A DNA stretch of 64,000 bases from Flavobacterium gilvum (GTDB taxonomy: Bacteria > Bacteroidota > Bacteroidia > Flavobacteriales > Flavobacteriaceae): assembly GCF_001761465.1 (NCBI RefSeq), contig NZ_CP017479.1, forward strand, positions 868,001-932,000, given 5' to 3'. Position numbers and translations under genes: made by a program. A model generated the notes under the pieces. The model was not told the DNA's origin. It did no database searches and saw only the letters and a list, made by a program, of their open reading frames with translations. The stretch's first letter is position 1. Each line of letters opens with the position of its first letter. Positions 44,818 to 52,933 of the stretch are shown here, piece after piece.

Positions 44818-46497
44818 TTATTTTATATTAAAAATTTGTTCCAATATTTTAATGGTAATCAGATAAGTAGGTTTTACGCCTGTGGTTCCCAGACCGCCCG
44901 ATGCCAAAGTGCTCCCGGTTTCCAACGGATTATCGGAGGCGTAATAAGCATAGCGAACTTTAATATCATGAGGAACGCTTTTTCTTATTTTGGATGCCGC
45001 CTGAACTGCTTTTTGGTAATAAGAGCCTTCCATTTCCAGACCTATTACAGCCCAAGTTGATTCATGGAAGAACTTTAATAAATCCCTGTTTTGCAACGAT
45101 GTTCCTAGTACTGTAACCATTGGTCCTGCATAAATTGCTATGTCATTGCCTTCAAACATCTCGGCTGTTAATTCATTTTCGAAGAAATAATTATCGGCCG
45201 TTCCTTCGTTGATATGGGCATTTGGAATCATAATATCGCCTTTCCCTCCTTCAAGAATTCCAGCTTTCCCCATAATCGAAACCGATTTTACGTTTAGCAA
45301 AATCTCTTTTTTATACGGTCTCAATAACTCGTCTACGGTTTCATAAGCCTGTTCCCCAAAAGCATAATCCATCACGATAAGAACTGGTTTTTTGCCCTCA
45401 AATGTCGCATTTGGAAAAGAAGTTTTTGACCAATCTATTTTGGCTGTGTCAAAAACCTGCACGTCAATATTGGTCCCCGAAGTATCTGGTAAAGAAATCA
45501 TGCCTTGTTTTAATGCAACAGCTTCTACTTGATTGCGAAGCTCATTTGCCCCAGACTTACTCAACTCCTCATAAACAAAGAAATCGGATTTGTCTTTGAA
45601 TTTAGTCCTCAAAACGGGAACTGCAAAAATAGAATTCATCACCGAGTGCATATTGGCGCTAATCACGTGAATAGGGCGATCCAAAAGCTGATTCGCTTTC
45701 AAAACTTCCTTAATGTTGGTCGCCCAAACCTCCCCATGAATGTGGTGACCCAAACGCTCTCTCAAAATAGGACTGAACGTTATTGTTCTTTTATGATTGT
45801 CTACAACCTCTTCTATCGCCAGTTTTCCCAACCAATAAATCACGTGCAAAAACCGATCTGGAGCTGTTTCTGTTCCAAATGCATCATAAATATCCAAAAC
45901 TTCCTCGAAAGTTCTACCAAGAATATTAGCAGCGTGCGAAATGGCTTTTTCTTTTTCAACAAGAGCTAATTTTTTTTGTTGGGAAACGGCTATTTCCAGT
46001 TTTACCCAATCACGCGAAACTTCTCCCGCATCATCTAGTAAAACTCTATCTTTTATTTTGTGTGATTCGATAAAAATAAACGTCAAATGCGTCAGAATAT
46101 CGTAAATGTCTGAACGGCCTCGAGTGATTTCGACATTCATTTGTTCTTCGTCAATTCGATAACAATTACGGCGTCTTTTTGGCGGAACTATCGCCTTGAA
46201 ATGCGATTTCGAATAGCCTTCATCCGAAGTCAAATTTATAAAACGACATTCTTCAATCCCTATCGGAAGTCGCTCAATAACGTATAAAAGTCCGTTCAAT
46301 TCTACTTTTTCATCTGCAATGCTTCCGTAAATTTCGGGTCTAAGAATCAATAAAGCTTCCCTCAAAGTGTCCCCCGAAATTCCCATTGGTTTGTAGAAAC
46401 CTCTATTAAAAAGATGGCGCATTGTGATGTACATTTTCTCAATGGCTGCCGATGATTCCTGTGCTCTTGATCTGGATATATGTTTGGTTTCTTTCAT
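44818..46497 (-). CDS. DUF6909-like protein with a nucleoside-phosphorylase-like C-terminal motif
   Basis: A 559-residue cytoplasmic protein that I associate with the DUF6909 family of Bacteroidota; no function is known to me. The N-terminal half is helical and basic (KHISRSRAQESSAAIEKMYITMRHLFNRGFYKPMG). In the C-terminal half, GKGDIMIPNAHINEGTADNYFFEN and WAVIGLEMEGSYYQKAVQAA resemble the substrate-binding and MEG segments of nucleoside phosphorylases/AMP nucleosidases. This suggests a nucleotide- or nucleoside-processing role, which is only an inference. A TACATTTG box precedes it. Confidence 0.7.
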   Translation of the reverse strand: MKETKHISRSRAQESSAAIEKMYITMRHLFNRGFYKPMGISGDTLREALLILRPEIYGSIADEKVELNGLLYVIERLPIGIEECRFINLTSDEGYSKSHFKAIVPPKRRRNCYRIDEEQMNVEITRGRSDIYDILTHLTFIFIESHKIKDRVLLDDAGEVSRDWVKLEIAVSQQKKLALVEKEKAISHAANILGRTFEEVLDIYDAFGTETAPDRFLHVIYWLGKLAIEEVVDNHKRTITFSPILRERLGHHIHGEVWATNIKEVLKANQLLDRPIHVISANMHSVMNSIFAVPVLRTKFKDKSDFFVYEELSKSGANELRNQVEAVALKQGMISLPDTSGTNIDVQVFDTAKIDWSKTSFPNATFEGKKPVLIVMDYAFGEQAYETVDELLRPYKKEILLNVKSVSIMGKAGILEGGKGDIMIPNAHINEGTADNYFFENELTAEMFEGNDIAIYAGPMVTVLGTSLQNRDLLKFFHESTWAVIGLEMEGSYYQKAVQAASKIRKSVPHDIKVRYAYYASDNPLETGSTLASGGLGTTGVKPTYLITIKILEQIFNIK

Positions 46498-46515
46498 TTT
46501 ATTTTACTTTTAAAC

Positions 46516-46523
46516 CAAATGTA
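46516..46523 (-). promoter_or_regulatory. Candidate -7 box of the DUF6909-like gene
   Basis: TACATTTG on the minus strand matches TAnnTTTG, 19 bases before the ATG at 46497. Confidence 0.4.
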
Positions 46524-46551
46524 AGGTTTTTTGTGTATTATTTATTGTCTT

Positions 46552-48033
46552 TCAAGCCAATAAATCTACTATTTTTCTATCATTGGAAAGTCTCGGAATT
46601 TTATTCTGCCCTCCCAATTTCCCCATGGATTTCATATAATTCTGAAAACCGTTTTTGGCCACTTTGGTAATTACTACTTTTCGCAGCACGTTACCCACAA
46701 TCAGGTCGTCATAATAGATATTTTGTTTGCGCATGGCATTATCTAGCGCTTCCGCAAAAATTTCAAAATCCTGCGGTTCATTTTCAAATTCGATGAACCA
46801 TTCATGATACGGCAAACCTTCTTTTGGTGTAATTTGTGGCGCAACGGTAAATTCGTTGACACGGATATTGGTTCCTTCCATTGCTTCCTGCAAAGCAGAT
46901 TCGACTTCTTTCCCAATAACATGTTCGCCAAAAGCCGAAATATAATGTTTAATACGTCCCGAAACGATAACGCGATACGGTTTTAAAGAAGTAAACTGAA
47001 CAGTATCGCCAATATTGTAACCCCAAAGTCCGGCATTGGTCGAAATAATCAAAACATAATTTACCCCCAACTCCACTTCGCCGATGGTGTATCTTTTGGG
47101 TTTTTCAGAATAAAAATCTTCTGTTTTTATAAATTCATAAAAAATTCCGGAATTCAGCAACAGCAACATTCCCTTCTCTTTTTGGGAATCCTGATAGGCA
47201 AAAAATCCTTCCGAAGCCGGAAACAATTCTATGCTGTCCACTTTTCTGCCGATAAGATTTTCAAATTTGGCCCTGTAAGGTTCGTAGTTGACACCTCCAT
47301 AAATAAACAAATTGAAGTTTTTGAAAATATCGCCAACTGGTTTAGCGGCTCTTTGCTGCAGTTTTTCAAAATACATTTGCACCCAGGAAGGAATTCCCGA
47401 AATCACGGTCATATTTTCATTGATGGTTTCCCCGACAATCGCATCTACTTTGGTTTCCCAATCTTCAATACAATTGGTTTCCCATGATGGCAAACGGTTT
47501 TTTTGCAGGTATTTTGGAACAAAATGCGCCACAATTCCAGACAGTCTCCCCAATTTTATTCCATTTTTTTCGTCCAAAATAGGACTTCCCTGCAGGAAAA
47601 TCATTTTCCCATTCACAAAATCGGCATTACCTGATTCGTGAATATAATGCAAAATGGCATTTCGGGCTGCTTCAATATGGTACGGCATCGATTCTTTCGT
47701 AAGCGGAATATATTTCGCTCCCGAAGTTGTCCCCGAAGTTTTGGCAAAATACAGCGGTTTTCCTTTCCAGAGTATGTTTTCTTCCCCTTTTACTACTCTG
47801 TCCACATACGATTTCAGAGCTTCATAATCACGGACAGGCACTTCATTGGCAAAATCTTCATACGCTTTTATCTTATCAAAATGGTGATCTTTACCAAATT
47901 GTGTTTGCTTTGCGTCTTGTATTAAATTTTGAAAAACAGCTTTCTGGGTTTCAATGGGAGAATTGGCCCAGGCTTGTGTCTTTTTATATATTCTTTGTGC
48001 AAAAAATTTTGCTGCAATCGATTTTAATGACAT
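46552..48033 (-). CDS. GH3 family acyl-adenylate/amide synthetase
   Basis: A 493-residue member of the GH3 (auxin-responsive promoter) family. Plant GH3 proteins adenylate carboxylic acids and join them to amino acids; the bacterial role is unknown. ATP-binding motif FAKTSGTTSGAKYIPLT (about 95-110), then IYGGVNYEPYRAKFENLIG and FPASEGFFAYQD are characteristic and intact. Its own transcription unit on the minus strand, between the DUF6909-like and M23-type genes. Confidence 0.92.
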   Translation of the reverse strand: MSLKSIAAKFFAQRIYKKTQAWANSPIETQKAVFQNLIQDAKQTQFGKDHHFDKIKAYEDFANEVPVRDYEALKSYVDRVVKGEENILWKGKPLYFAKTSGTTSGAKYIPLTKESMPYHIEAARNAILHYIHESGNADFVNGKMIFLQGSPILDEKNGIKLGRLSGIVAHFVPKYLQKNRLPSWETNCIEDWETKVDAIVGETINENMTVISGIPSWVQMYFEKLQQRAAKPVGDIFKNFNLFIYGGVNYEPYRAKFENLIGRKVDSIELFPASEGFFAYQDSQKEKGMLLLLNSGIFYEFIKTEDFYSEKPKRYTIGEVELGVNYVLIISTNAGLWGYNIGDTVQFTSLKPYRVIVSGRIKHYISAFGEHVIGKEVESALQEAMEGTNIRVNEFTVAPQITPKEGLPYHEWFIEFENEPQDFEIFAEALDNAMRKQNIYYDDLIVGNVLRKVVITKVAKNGFQNYMKSMGKLGGQNKIPRLSNDRKIVDLLA

Positions 48034-48085
48034 TCTTTTGGACTTTATTTAAAAAAGTTAATGCGAATTAAGTTATGCGCAAATT

Positions 48086-48592
48086 TTATTTTTTTCTGGA
48101 ATTTGTATTCTGTAGTTTCGAATCCATTTTTTCCTCTTTTGCCACTCTGTTCCTTAATTCTTTTTCGTTTTGGGAAGGAGATAAATCCACAGGTTCTGTT
48201 GACTCGCTACTGCTTGAAAGTATCGAATCTTTGTTGAATTTAGCATATTCCAAATCACCATTCAACACCTTTTGAATCGATTTTATATACGCTTCGTTTT
48301 TCTTTAAGGCAACGGTAAGTGAATCTGATTTTAAGGCCAAAACCGTCGCGTCTCTTTTTAACTTTGAAGATGAATACCCCGGAATAAATTCACGCAGAGG
48401 AGTGAAAGCTATCAAAACAGTTGTAATCGAAATCAAAATAATAGCGCCCAATGTAAGCGTTACAAAAACGCTCATAATATTCAATTTAAAAGAAAAAATT
48501 TCCTCAAAAGTATCCTCGTTCAAAATTACCAATCGATTTTTGATTAATAATCTCTTCCAAAACTTCCCCTTTCTTGATCGATTACCGGACAT
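48086..48592 (-). CDS. M23-peptidase-type membrane protein lacking the peptidase domain
   Basis: A 168-residue protein: a basic cytoplasmic start, NEDTFEEIFSFKLNIMSVFV leading into one membrane helix (about 38-62), then TPLREFIPGYSSSKLKRDATVLALKSDSL and a short coiled coil. The FTPLREFIPGY segment is what I know from the N-terminal part of Bacteroidota M23 metallopeptidases, but here the protein ends without a LytM domain. It could be a regulatory relative, or a partner of the two EnvC-like proteins; this is inference. A TATATTTG promoter box precedes it. Confidence 0.72.
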   Translation of the reverse strand: MSGNRSRKGKFWKRLLIKNRLVILNEDTFEEIFSFKLNIMSVFVTLTLGAIILISITTVLIAFTPLREFIPGYSSSKLKRDATVLALKSDSLTVALKKNEAYIKSIQKVLNGDLEYAKFNKDSILSSSSESTEPVDLSPSQNEKELRNRVAKEEKMDSKLQNTNSRKK

Positions 48593-48609
48593 ACTATTTG
48601 TTTATTTCA

Positions 48610-48617
48610 CAAATATA
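48610..48617 (-). promoter_or_regulatory. Candidate -7 box of the M23-type gene
   Basis: TATATTTG on the minus strand matches TAnnTTTG, 18 bases before the ATG at 48592, with a TTTT about 21 bases further upstream. Confidence 0.45.
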
Positions 48618-48787
48618 ATAATTTATAGGTTAGAGGATAAAAGTTAGTCGTTGCCTTTTGAAATACACCCAATATTAAACGTAAGAAATTGAGACAAAAA
48701 AACACAAACAACGGAGATTAAAAATTTTTTTACGCGGTCAAAAGCAAATAAATCAGCCAAAATGAATGTGCATTGAGTTATTCTATA

Positions 48788-48795
48788 TACATTTG
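48788..48795 (+). promoter_or_regulatory. Candidate -7 box of tatA
   Basis: TACATTTG matches TAnnTTTG and lies 46 bases before the tatA ATG at 48842. It overlaps the longer open frame, which supports the shorter start. Confidence 0.45.
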
Positions 48796-48841
48796 CATAT
48801 TAGAATCATTACAAATTTGCGCAGGCATTAAATATTCAATC

Positions 48842-49015
48842 ATGGGAAGATTAGGTGTTACAGAAATCCTTGTTATATTGGCAGTTGTTTTATTACTTTT
48901 TGGAGGTAAAAAAATTCCAGAATTAATGAAAGGTCTAGGAAGCGGTATTAAAGAATTTAAAAACGCAGCCAAAGACGATCAGCCAGCTGACAAAAAAGAA
49001 GAAACTAAAGAATAA
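48842..49015 (+). CDS. tatA: Twin-arginine translocase subunit TatA/E
   Basis: A 57-residue Tat pore subunit: one membrane helix ([15 protein letters not shown]), the conserved FGGKKIPEL hinge and an amphipathic helix ([15 protein letters not shown]) with an acidic/basic tail. TatA multimers let folded, cofactor-containing proteins cross the inner membrane. The frame opens at 48773, but [12 protein letters not shown] at 48842 is the family start and the promoter box lies inside the longer frame. No tatC is in the window. Confidence 0.93.
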   Translation: MGRLGVTEILVILAVVLLLFGGKKIPELMKGLGSGIKEFKNAAKDDQPADKKEETKE

Positions 49016-49040
49016 TATTTTTTTAGAAATTCTAAATACA

Positions 49041-49086
49041 AAAATTCCAAACTCCAGTATTTTTATATACGGAGTTTGGAATTTTT
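49041..49086 (+). terminator. Rho-independent terminator of tatA
   Basis: AAAATTCCAAACTCC (49041-49055) pairs with GGAGTTTGGAATTTT (49071-49085), followed by T's. A 15-bp perfect stem, 25 bases after the tatA stop. Confidence 0.85.
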
Positions 49087-49108
49087 TATTTTAGGATTAT
49101 TCGTTTCG

Positions 49109-49209
49109 TAGAGACGTTGCACTGCAACGTCTCTATCTCCCCATAAATAAAAAAAGAGATGTTGCACTGCAATGTTTTTACAAAAGAGACGTTGCAGTGC
49201 AACGTCTCT
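49109..49209. repeat. Three palindromes of the GAGACGTTGCA type
   Basis: AGAGACGTTGCA-TGCAACGTCTCT palindromes at 49109-49135, 49155-49178 (diverged, AGAGATGTTGCACTGCAATG) and 49185-49209 fill the space between tatA and the nitrate ABC ATPase gene. The first and third are perfect to the centre. No transposase gene is nearby. They lie at the convergent junction, so they may be transcript hairpins on both strands. Confidence 0.8.
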
Positions 49210-49211
49210 AC

Positions 49212-50018
49212 CTAATTTTTATACGTAACTCCCATATCCTCAATCGAGAAATGATCCGTCAATAGATGCAGCAAATGATCTCTTAGCTTAATGTATTCGG
49301 GGGTTTTTACGATTTCAATTTTATTTCGCGGTCTTGGTAAATTTACTGTCACAATTTCGCGAATCGTTGAAGCCGGACCATTGTGCAAAACCACAATTCG
49401 GTCAGAGAGAAACAAGGCTTCCTCGATATCGTGCGTAATCATCACGATTGTTTTTTCGCGATTATTCAGATTCCACAATTTCAAAACCTCGAGTTGCATC
49501 GCGCCTTTTGTTAAAGCATCAAGCGCTCCAAACGGTTCGTCCATCAGCAATACTCCGGGATTGATAGCAAAAGCCCTCGCAATGGCCACTCTTTGCTTCA
49601 TTCCGCCCGAAAGTTGTCCTGGCAATTTATCTTTATGTTGATAAAGATTTACCATTTTCAGGTTTTTAATCACGATTTCGTTTTTCTCTTCTTTGGAACA
49701 ATTCATAACCGAATCCACAGCCTGAAAAATGTTGTTCTCCACCGTCAGCCAAGGCAATAACGAATAGTTTTGAAAAACAATTCCGCGATCCGGTCCCGGC
49801 CCTTTGATGTTTTTATCGTCCAATATAACAGAACCTCCCGTTGGCGTTAGCATTCCTCCTATCGCATTCATAATAGTCGATTTTCCGCAACCCGAATGCC
49901 CGATAATCGATATGATTTCCCCTTTTTTAATCGAAAGGTTTATGTCCCTTACTGCAATGTATTTCCCTTTTGGAGTTGGAAATGATATTTCTAAATTTTT
50001 TATTTCTAAATAACTCAT
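49212..50018 (-). CDS. Nitrate/taurine-type ABC transporter ATPase
   Basis: A 268-residue ABC ATPase of the NitT/TauT family (NrtC/D, SsuB, TauB relatives). Walker A GHSGCGKST (about 38-46), Q loop NYSLLPW, signature LSGGMKQRV (about 136), Walker B VLLMDEPFGALD. It energises the permease encoded at 50378. The binding protein upstream is of the NrtA/CmpA type, so nitrate or nitrite is the likely substrate. The 359-base gap to the permease gene is unusually long and repeat-filled. Confidence 0.92.
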   Translation of the reverse strand: MSYLEIKNLEISFPTPKGKYIAVRDINLSIKKGEIISIIGHSGCGKSTIMNAIGGMLTPTGGSVILDDKNIKGPGPDRGIVFQNYSLLPWLTVENNIFQAVDSVMNCSKEEKNEIVIKNLKMVNLYQHKDKLPGQLSGGMKQRVAIARAFAINPGVLLMDEPFGALDALTKGAMQLEVLKLWNLNNREKTIVMITHDIEEALFLSDRIVVLHNGPASTIREIVTVNLPRPRNKIEIVKTPEYIKLRDHLLHLLTDHFSIEDMGVTYKN

Positions 50019-50377
50019 CTTTTTAAGTTTCTGAGATTCTAAGTTTCTAAGTTTTTTGGAGCAGAGGCATTTGTTCTTTTAAGATGTATCCTCCCGCTTT
50101 CCGTTGCAATCCACGCCCAAAAGCGTGGGATTTCCACTGCAATCGGGGCTAAAAAACAGCTTTTTGTTTTTTTAAGTTGCAGAGTTTCTGAACATCCCTA
50201 TTATCCGCAAACTTGTCATGCTGACGGAGGAAGCATCCCCGTTGCAAAATCGACAAAGATTGGGGAGCTACTTGCGGTGATTCCTCGTTTCTCGGAATGA
50301 ACAAACTAGCGTGATATTGAGTCTTAATAATCAATATTTAATCATTCTAATTTACAAATATTAGAAAATCAGGTTCT
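50019..50377. other. Repeat-filled gap inside the uptake operon (359 bases)
   Basis: Between the permease and ATPase genes I see a CTAAGTTTCTAAG/CTGAGATTCTAAG repetitive stretch (about 50025-50055), then sequence with CCACGCCCAAAAGCGTGG (palindromic), then the inverted-repeat element 50211-50305. The 61-residue minus frame at 50149 is built from this repeat and is not called. Confidence 0.55.
50211..50305. repeat. Inverted repeat of the GTCATTCCGAGG type, diverged copy
   Basis: ACTTGTCATGCTGACGGAGG at the left is loosely mirrored by GATTCCTCGTTTCTCGGAAT at the right (about 50279-50298). The ends resemble the element at 42076-42152. Confidence 0.5.
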
Positions 50378-51265
50378 TTACCCTTTATAAGACACCTTAT
50401 TCTCAATCATTGTAAAAAATCCGTCAAAAATAATTCCCACAAAGCCAATGATGATAATCGCCGAAATCACTTTTTCTAAGCTCAATGCGTTCCAGCTGTC
50501 CCAAACAAAAAATCCAATTCCTGCTCCGCCAGACAGCATTTCGCCGGCAACAATCACCAGCCAAGCCACGCTGATACTCAATCGCAATCCTGTAATAATA
50601 TGAGGCAAAGTGTACGGAAAAACGACTTTGGATAAATAACGCCATTTTGAAAAACCAAAAGCTTTGGCAACGTTTTTATGGTCTTGCGGAATAGTTCCCA
50701 CACCAAAAGCAGTATTAATCAATGTGGACCACAAAGAAGTGATAAACACAATAAATATCGTCGCCATTCCCGTGTCTTTGAAGACTACCAAACCAATAGG
50801 GAACCAAGCCAAAGGCGAAACCGGTTTCAGAAACTGAACAATAGGATAGAATATTTTTTTGAAAAAAGAACTCGCCCCAATTAGGATTCCGAATGGGATA
50901 GCAAATAAAGAACCCAACAAAAATCCGGTCAAAACGGTTTTGATGGAAACAAACAGTTGCAATCCGATTCCTTTGTCGTTTGGCCCGTAATCATAAAACG
51001 GGTCGCTCAACATTTCGTACAATACCTTTAAAGTTGCTGTTGGCCCGGGAAGCGCTTCCTTTGTATAATAACTCAATAAGCTCCAAAATCCGCAAAAAAT
51101 GAGTAATCCAATACAAGCAAATGCGATTGATTTTGCTTTTTCAAAAATATAATTGGATGCTTTTTTAAGGTTTTTTTTCTTGATTACTTTACCAAACGTT
51201 TTTAGATAAGGATAACTTCCCGCTACCCCTTCTGTTTCTATTGTTACTGCATTTGAATTTGACAT
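50378..51265 (-). CDS. Nitrate/taurine-type ABC transporter permease
   Basis: A 295-residue inner-membrane permease of the NrtB/SsuC type: six or seven hydrophobic segments and the cytoplasmic coupling motif AKAFGFSKWRYLSKVVFPYTLPHIITGLRLS (EAA loop, about 192-222). It pairs with the ATPase at 49212 and the binding protein at 51671. About 45 polar residues precede the first helix. Confidence 0.92.
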   Translation of the reverse strand: MSNSNAVTIETEGVAGSYPYLKTFGKVIKKKNLKKASNYIFEKAKSIAFACIGLLIFCGFWSLLSYYTKEALPGPTATLKVLYEMLSDPFYDYGPNDKGIGLQLFVSIKTVLTGFLLGSLFAIPFGILIGASSFFKKIFYPIVQFLKPVSPLAWFPIGLVVFKDTGMATIFIVFITSLWSTLINTAFGVGTIPQDHKNVAKAFGFSKWRYLSKVVFPYTLPHIITGLRLSISVAWLVIVAGEMLSGGAGIGFFVWDSWNALSLEKVISAIIIIGFVGIIFDGFFTMIENKVSYKG

Positions 51266-51324
51266 AATTGTTTTTTTTAAAGTTTCTAAGTTGCTGAGAG
51301 GCTAAGTTTCTACGAGCACGTAAG

Positions 51325-51458
51325 GCAATGTCATTAAGTTAAGTATTCTAATACCAAACAGGTTAAAAAAACCTGTTAGGAAACCGCTCATCCTAACAGG
51401 TTTTTTTAACCTGTTAGGTATTAATTACTTTTATTTTCCCTTAACTTAATGACATTGC
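51325..51458. repeat. 134-bp nested palindrome, MITE-like, contains bidirectional terminator
   Basis: Outer perfect 19-bp inverted repeats GCAATGTCATTAAGTTAAG (51325-51343) and its complement (51440-51458). Inside are TAATACC / GGTATTA (51349-51355, 51417-51423) and a stem in which CCTGTTAGGA (51372-51381) pairs with TCCTAACAGG (51391-51400), flanked by A/T runs that continue to AACAGGTT (51357-51364) / AACCTGTT (51408-51415). The T-run follows the stem on both strands. It lies between the binding-protein and permease genes and has the form of a small non-autonomous inverted-repeat element. Confidence 0.85.
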
Positions 51459-51504
51459 GCGTGAGGGATAGAAGCTAGCTACCGAAGTAGCGCGGATAGC
51501 CCGA

Positions 51505-51565
51505 CCCTGTTGAGCTAAGGGGCTGTATAAGCGACACTATAAGTAAGCCCCTTTGCTCAACAGGG
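51505..51565. repeat. Long hairpin in GGATAGCCCG element
   Basis: CCCTGTTGAGCtAAGGGGCT (51505-51524) pairs with AGCCCCTTtGCTCAACAGGG (51546-51565): a 20-bp stem with one mismatch and a 21-base loop. It is preceded by GTGAGGGATAGAAGC...GCGGATAGCCCGA (51461-51504), a core I know from other Flavobacterium intergenic elements and related to the one at 11645-11752. Confidence 0.8.
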
Positions 51566-51670
51566 GCACGCCCAAATTGTTTTTTTTTAAGTTTCTAAGC
51601 TTCTGAGAGGCTAAGATTCTAAGCTTTTTTAACTTAGTAACTCAGAAACTTAGCTACTTAGTAACTTTTA

Positions 51671-52906
51671 TTAATGCTTCACCACTTTTAAATATGCCGA
51701 TGGATTTGAGGGGTTGAAAACCGTTTTGTCCATCGTGAGCGAGAAAGGTTTCATGTCGTCTGTAGGGATCTTTATCTTCATGCTTTTGGCGACTTCTTCG
51801 TATAAATCTTGTAGAATCAGCTTATCGGCGATTGCTTTGTAATTGGGTTCTTCTTTCAAATATCCGAAGCGTACGTATTGTGCCATAGCCCAAATGGCGT
51901 AGGATTTACGAGGATAATTTACGGTTCCGCCTTTGTAAAACAACATATAGTCATTGTCATAAACTTCGGTTCCTTGGTTGCAACCCAAGTTGTAATCGCC
52001 CATCAATCTTCCTTCGATAACATCGGCAGGAGCGTTTACATAAGGCGCTTTCCCGATAATGGCTGCGGCTTTTTTGCGATTGGCAGGATTATCTAGCCAA
52101 ATGCAGGCTTCCAAAATTGCTTTCATTACTTTCTTTAAATCTTCGCGACGGCTTTCGCTGAATTCTTTGTTGACAACCAATGCTTTTTCCGGATGGTCTT
52201 TCCAAATATCCTGAGTAGCAATTTGGGTAAACCCAATTCCCTGTTTTACCGCCACACCGCCCCAAGGCTCACCAACGCAGTATCCGTCCATGTTGCCTAC
52301 TTTCATGTTGGCCACCATTTGCGGAGGCGGAATTGTAATTATTTTTACGGCTTTTTGGTTTAGGCCTGCCAAGGACATCCAGTTTCTTAACCATAAATCG
52401 TGGGTTCCGCCAGGGAAAGTCATTGCAAAAGTGACTTCTTTTTCGGCTTTCAATTTGGCTGCCACGACGGGAGTTACTTTGTTCATTTGTTTGAATCCCA
52501 CTTTTCCGCAAAAATCATTTGATAGGGTAATTGCCTGTCCGTTTTCGTTGAGCATCATTGCAATTTTCATTTCGGAACCGGCCTTTCCTCCTACTCCGGT
52601 GTAAACGGAAAAAGGCATGGTGTACAAACAGTGCGCACCGTCCAATTCGCCTGTTAGGATTTTGTCGCGGACATTCGCCCAAGACGTTTCTTTGGTTACG
52701 ACAACCTCAACGCCGTATTTTGCAAATAATCCAAGTTCTTTTGCCATTACAATTGGTGAACAATCCGTTAGCGGAATAAAGCCTAATTTTACAGGTTCTT
52801 TGGCGGGAGGGTTTGGTTTTGTTGTAAAAGAAGAAAATAAAACCGTGCACATTACCATAATCAACAAGGTAAAAAGTGGACTTATATGTTTTTTAGTCTG
52901 TATCAT
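51671..52906 (-). CDS. NrtA/CmpA-type substrate-binding protein
   Basis: A 411-residue exported binding protein for nitrate, nitrite or bicarbonate. After a hydrophobic signal (about 10-26), the mature part starts PVKLGFIPLTDCSPIVMAKELGLFAKYGVEVVV, the usual entry of NrtA/CmpA proteins, and later contains FPGGTHDLWLRNWMSLAGL and GYCVGEPWGGVAV, the ligand-binding region. No lipobox is clear, so it may be soluble in the periplasm. It lies 27 bases after the porin-like gene. The nitrate call depends on family and on the Crp/Fnr neighbour. Confidence 0.9.
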   Translation of the reverse strand: MIQTKKHISPLFTLLIMVMCTVLFSSFTTKPNPPAKEPVKLGFIPLTDCSPIVMAKELGLFAKYGVEVVVTKETSWANVRDKILTGELDGAHCLYTMPFSVYTGVGGKAGSEMKIAMMLNENGQAITLSNDFCGKVGFKQMNKVTPVVAAKLKAEKEVTFAMTFPGGTHDLWLRNWMSLAGLNQKAVKIITIPPPQMVANMKVGNMDGYCVGEPWGGVAVKQGIGFTQIATQDIWKDHPEKALVVNKEFSESRREDLKKVMKAILEACIWLDNPANRKKAAAIIGKAPYVNAPADVIEGRLMGDYNLGCNQGTEVYDNDYMLFYKGGTVNYPRKSYAIWAMAQYVRFGYLKEEPNYKAIADKLILQDLYEEVAKSMKIKIPTDDMKPFSLTMDKTVFNPSNPSAYLKVVKH

Positions 52907-52933
52907 TTTTTTAGTTTTTAAAGATTGATTCTA

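Larger units (their letters stand above)
51266..51670. other. Repeat-filled gap inside the uptake operon (405 bases)
   Basis: Holds three layers: CTAAGTTTCTAAG/CTGAGAGGCTAAG-type stretches at both ends (51281-51312 and 51588-51662), the nested palindrome 51325-51458 and the hairpin 51505-51565. No coding frame. Confidence 0.65.

Noticed and set aside
47312..47641. Plus-strand frame of 109 residues
   Set aside because: It lies fully antisense to the GH3 gene, which has a strong family match, and shows no protein-like features of its own.
48773..48841. Longer start for tatA
   Set aside because: The extra 23 residues do not belong to the TatA family, and the promoter box lies inside them.
50149..50334. 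61-residue minus frame between the ABC genes
   Set aside because: Made of the GTCAT-type repeat element; similar frames arise wherever this repeat occurs.
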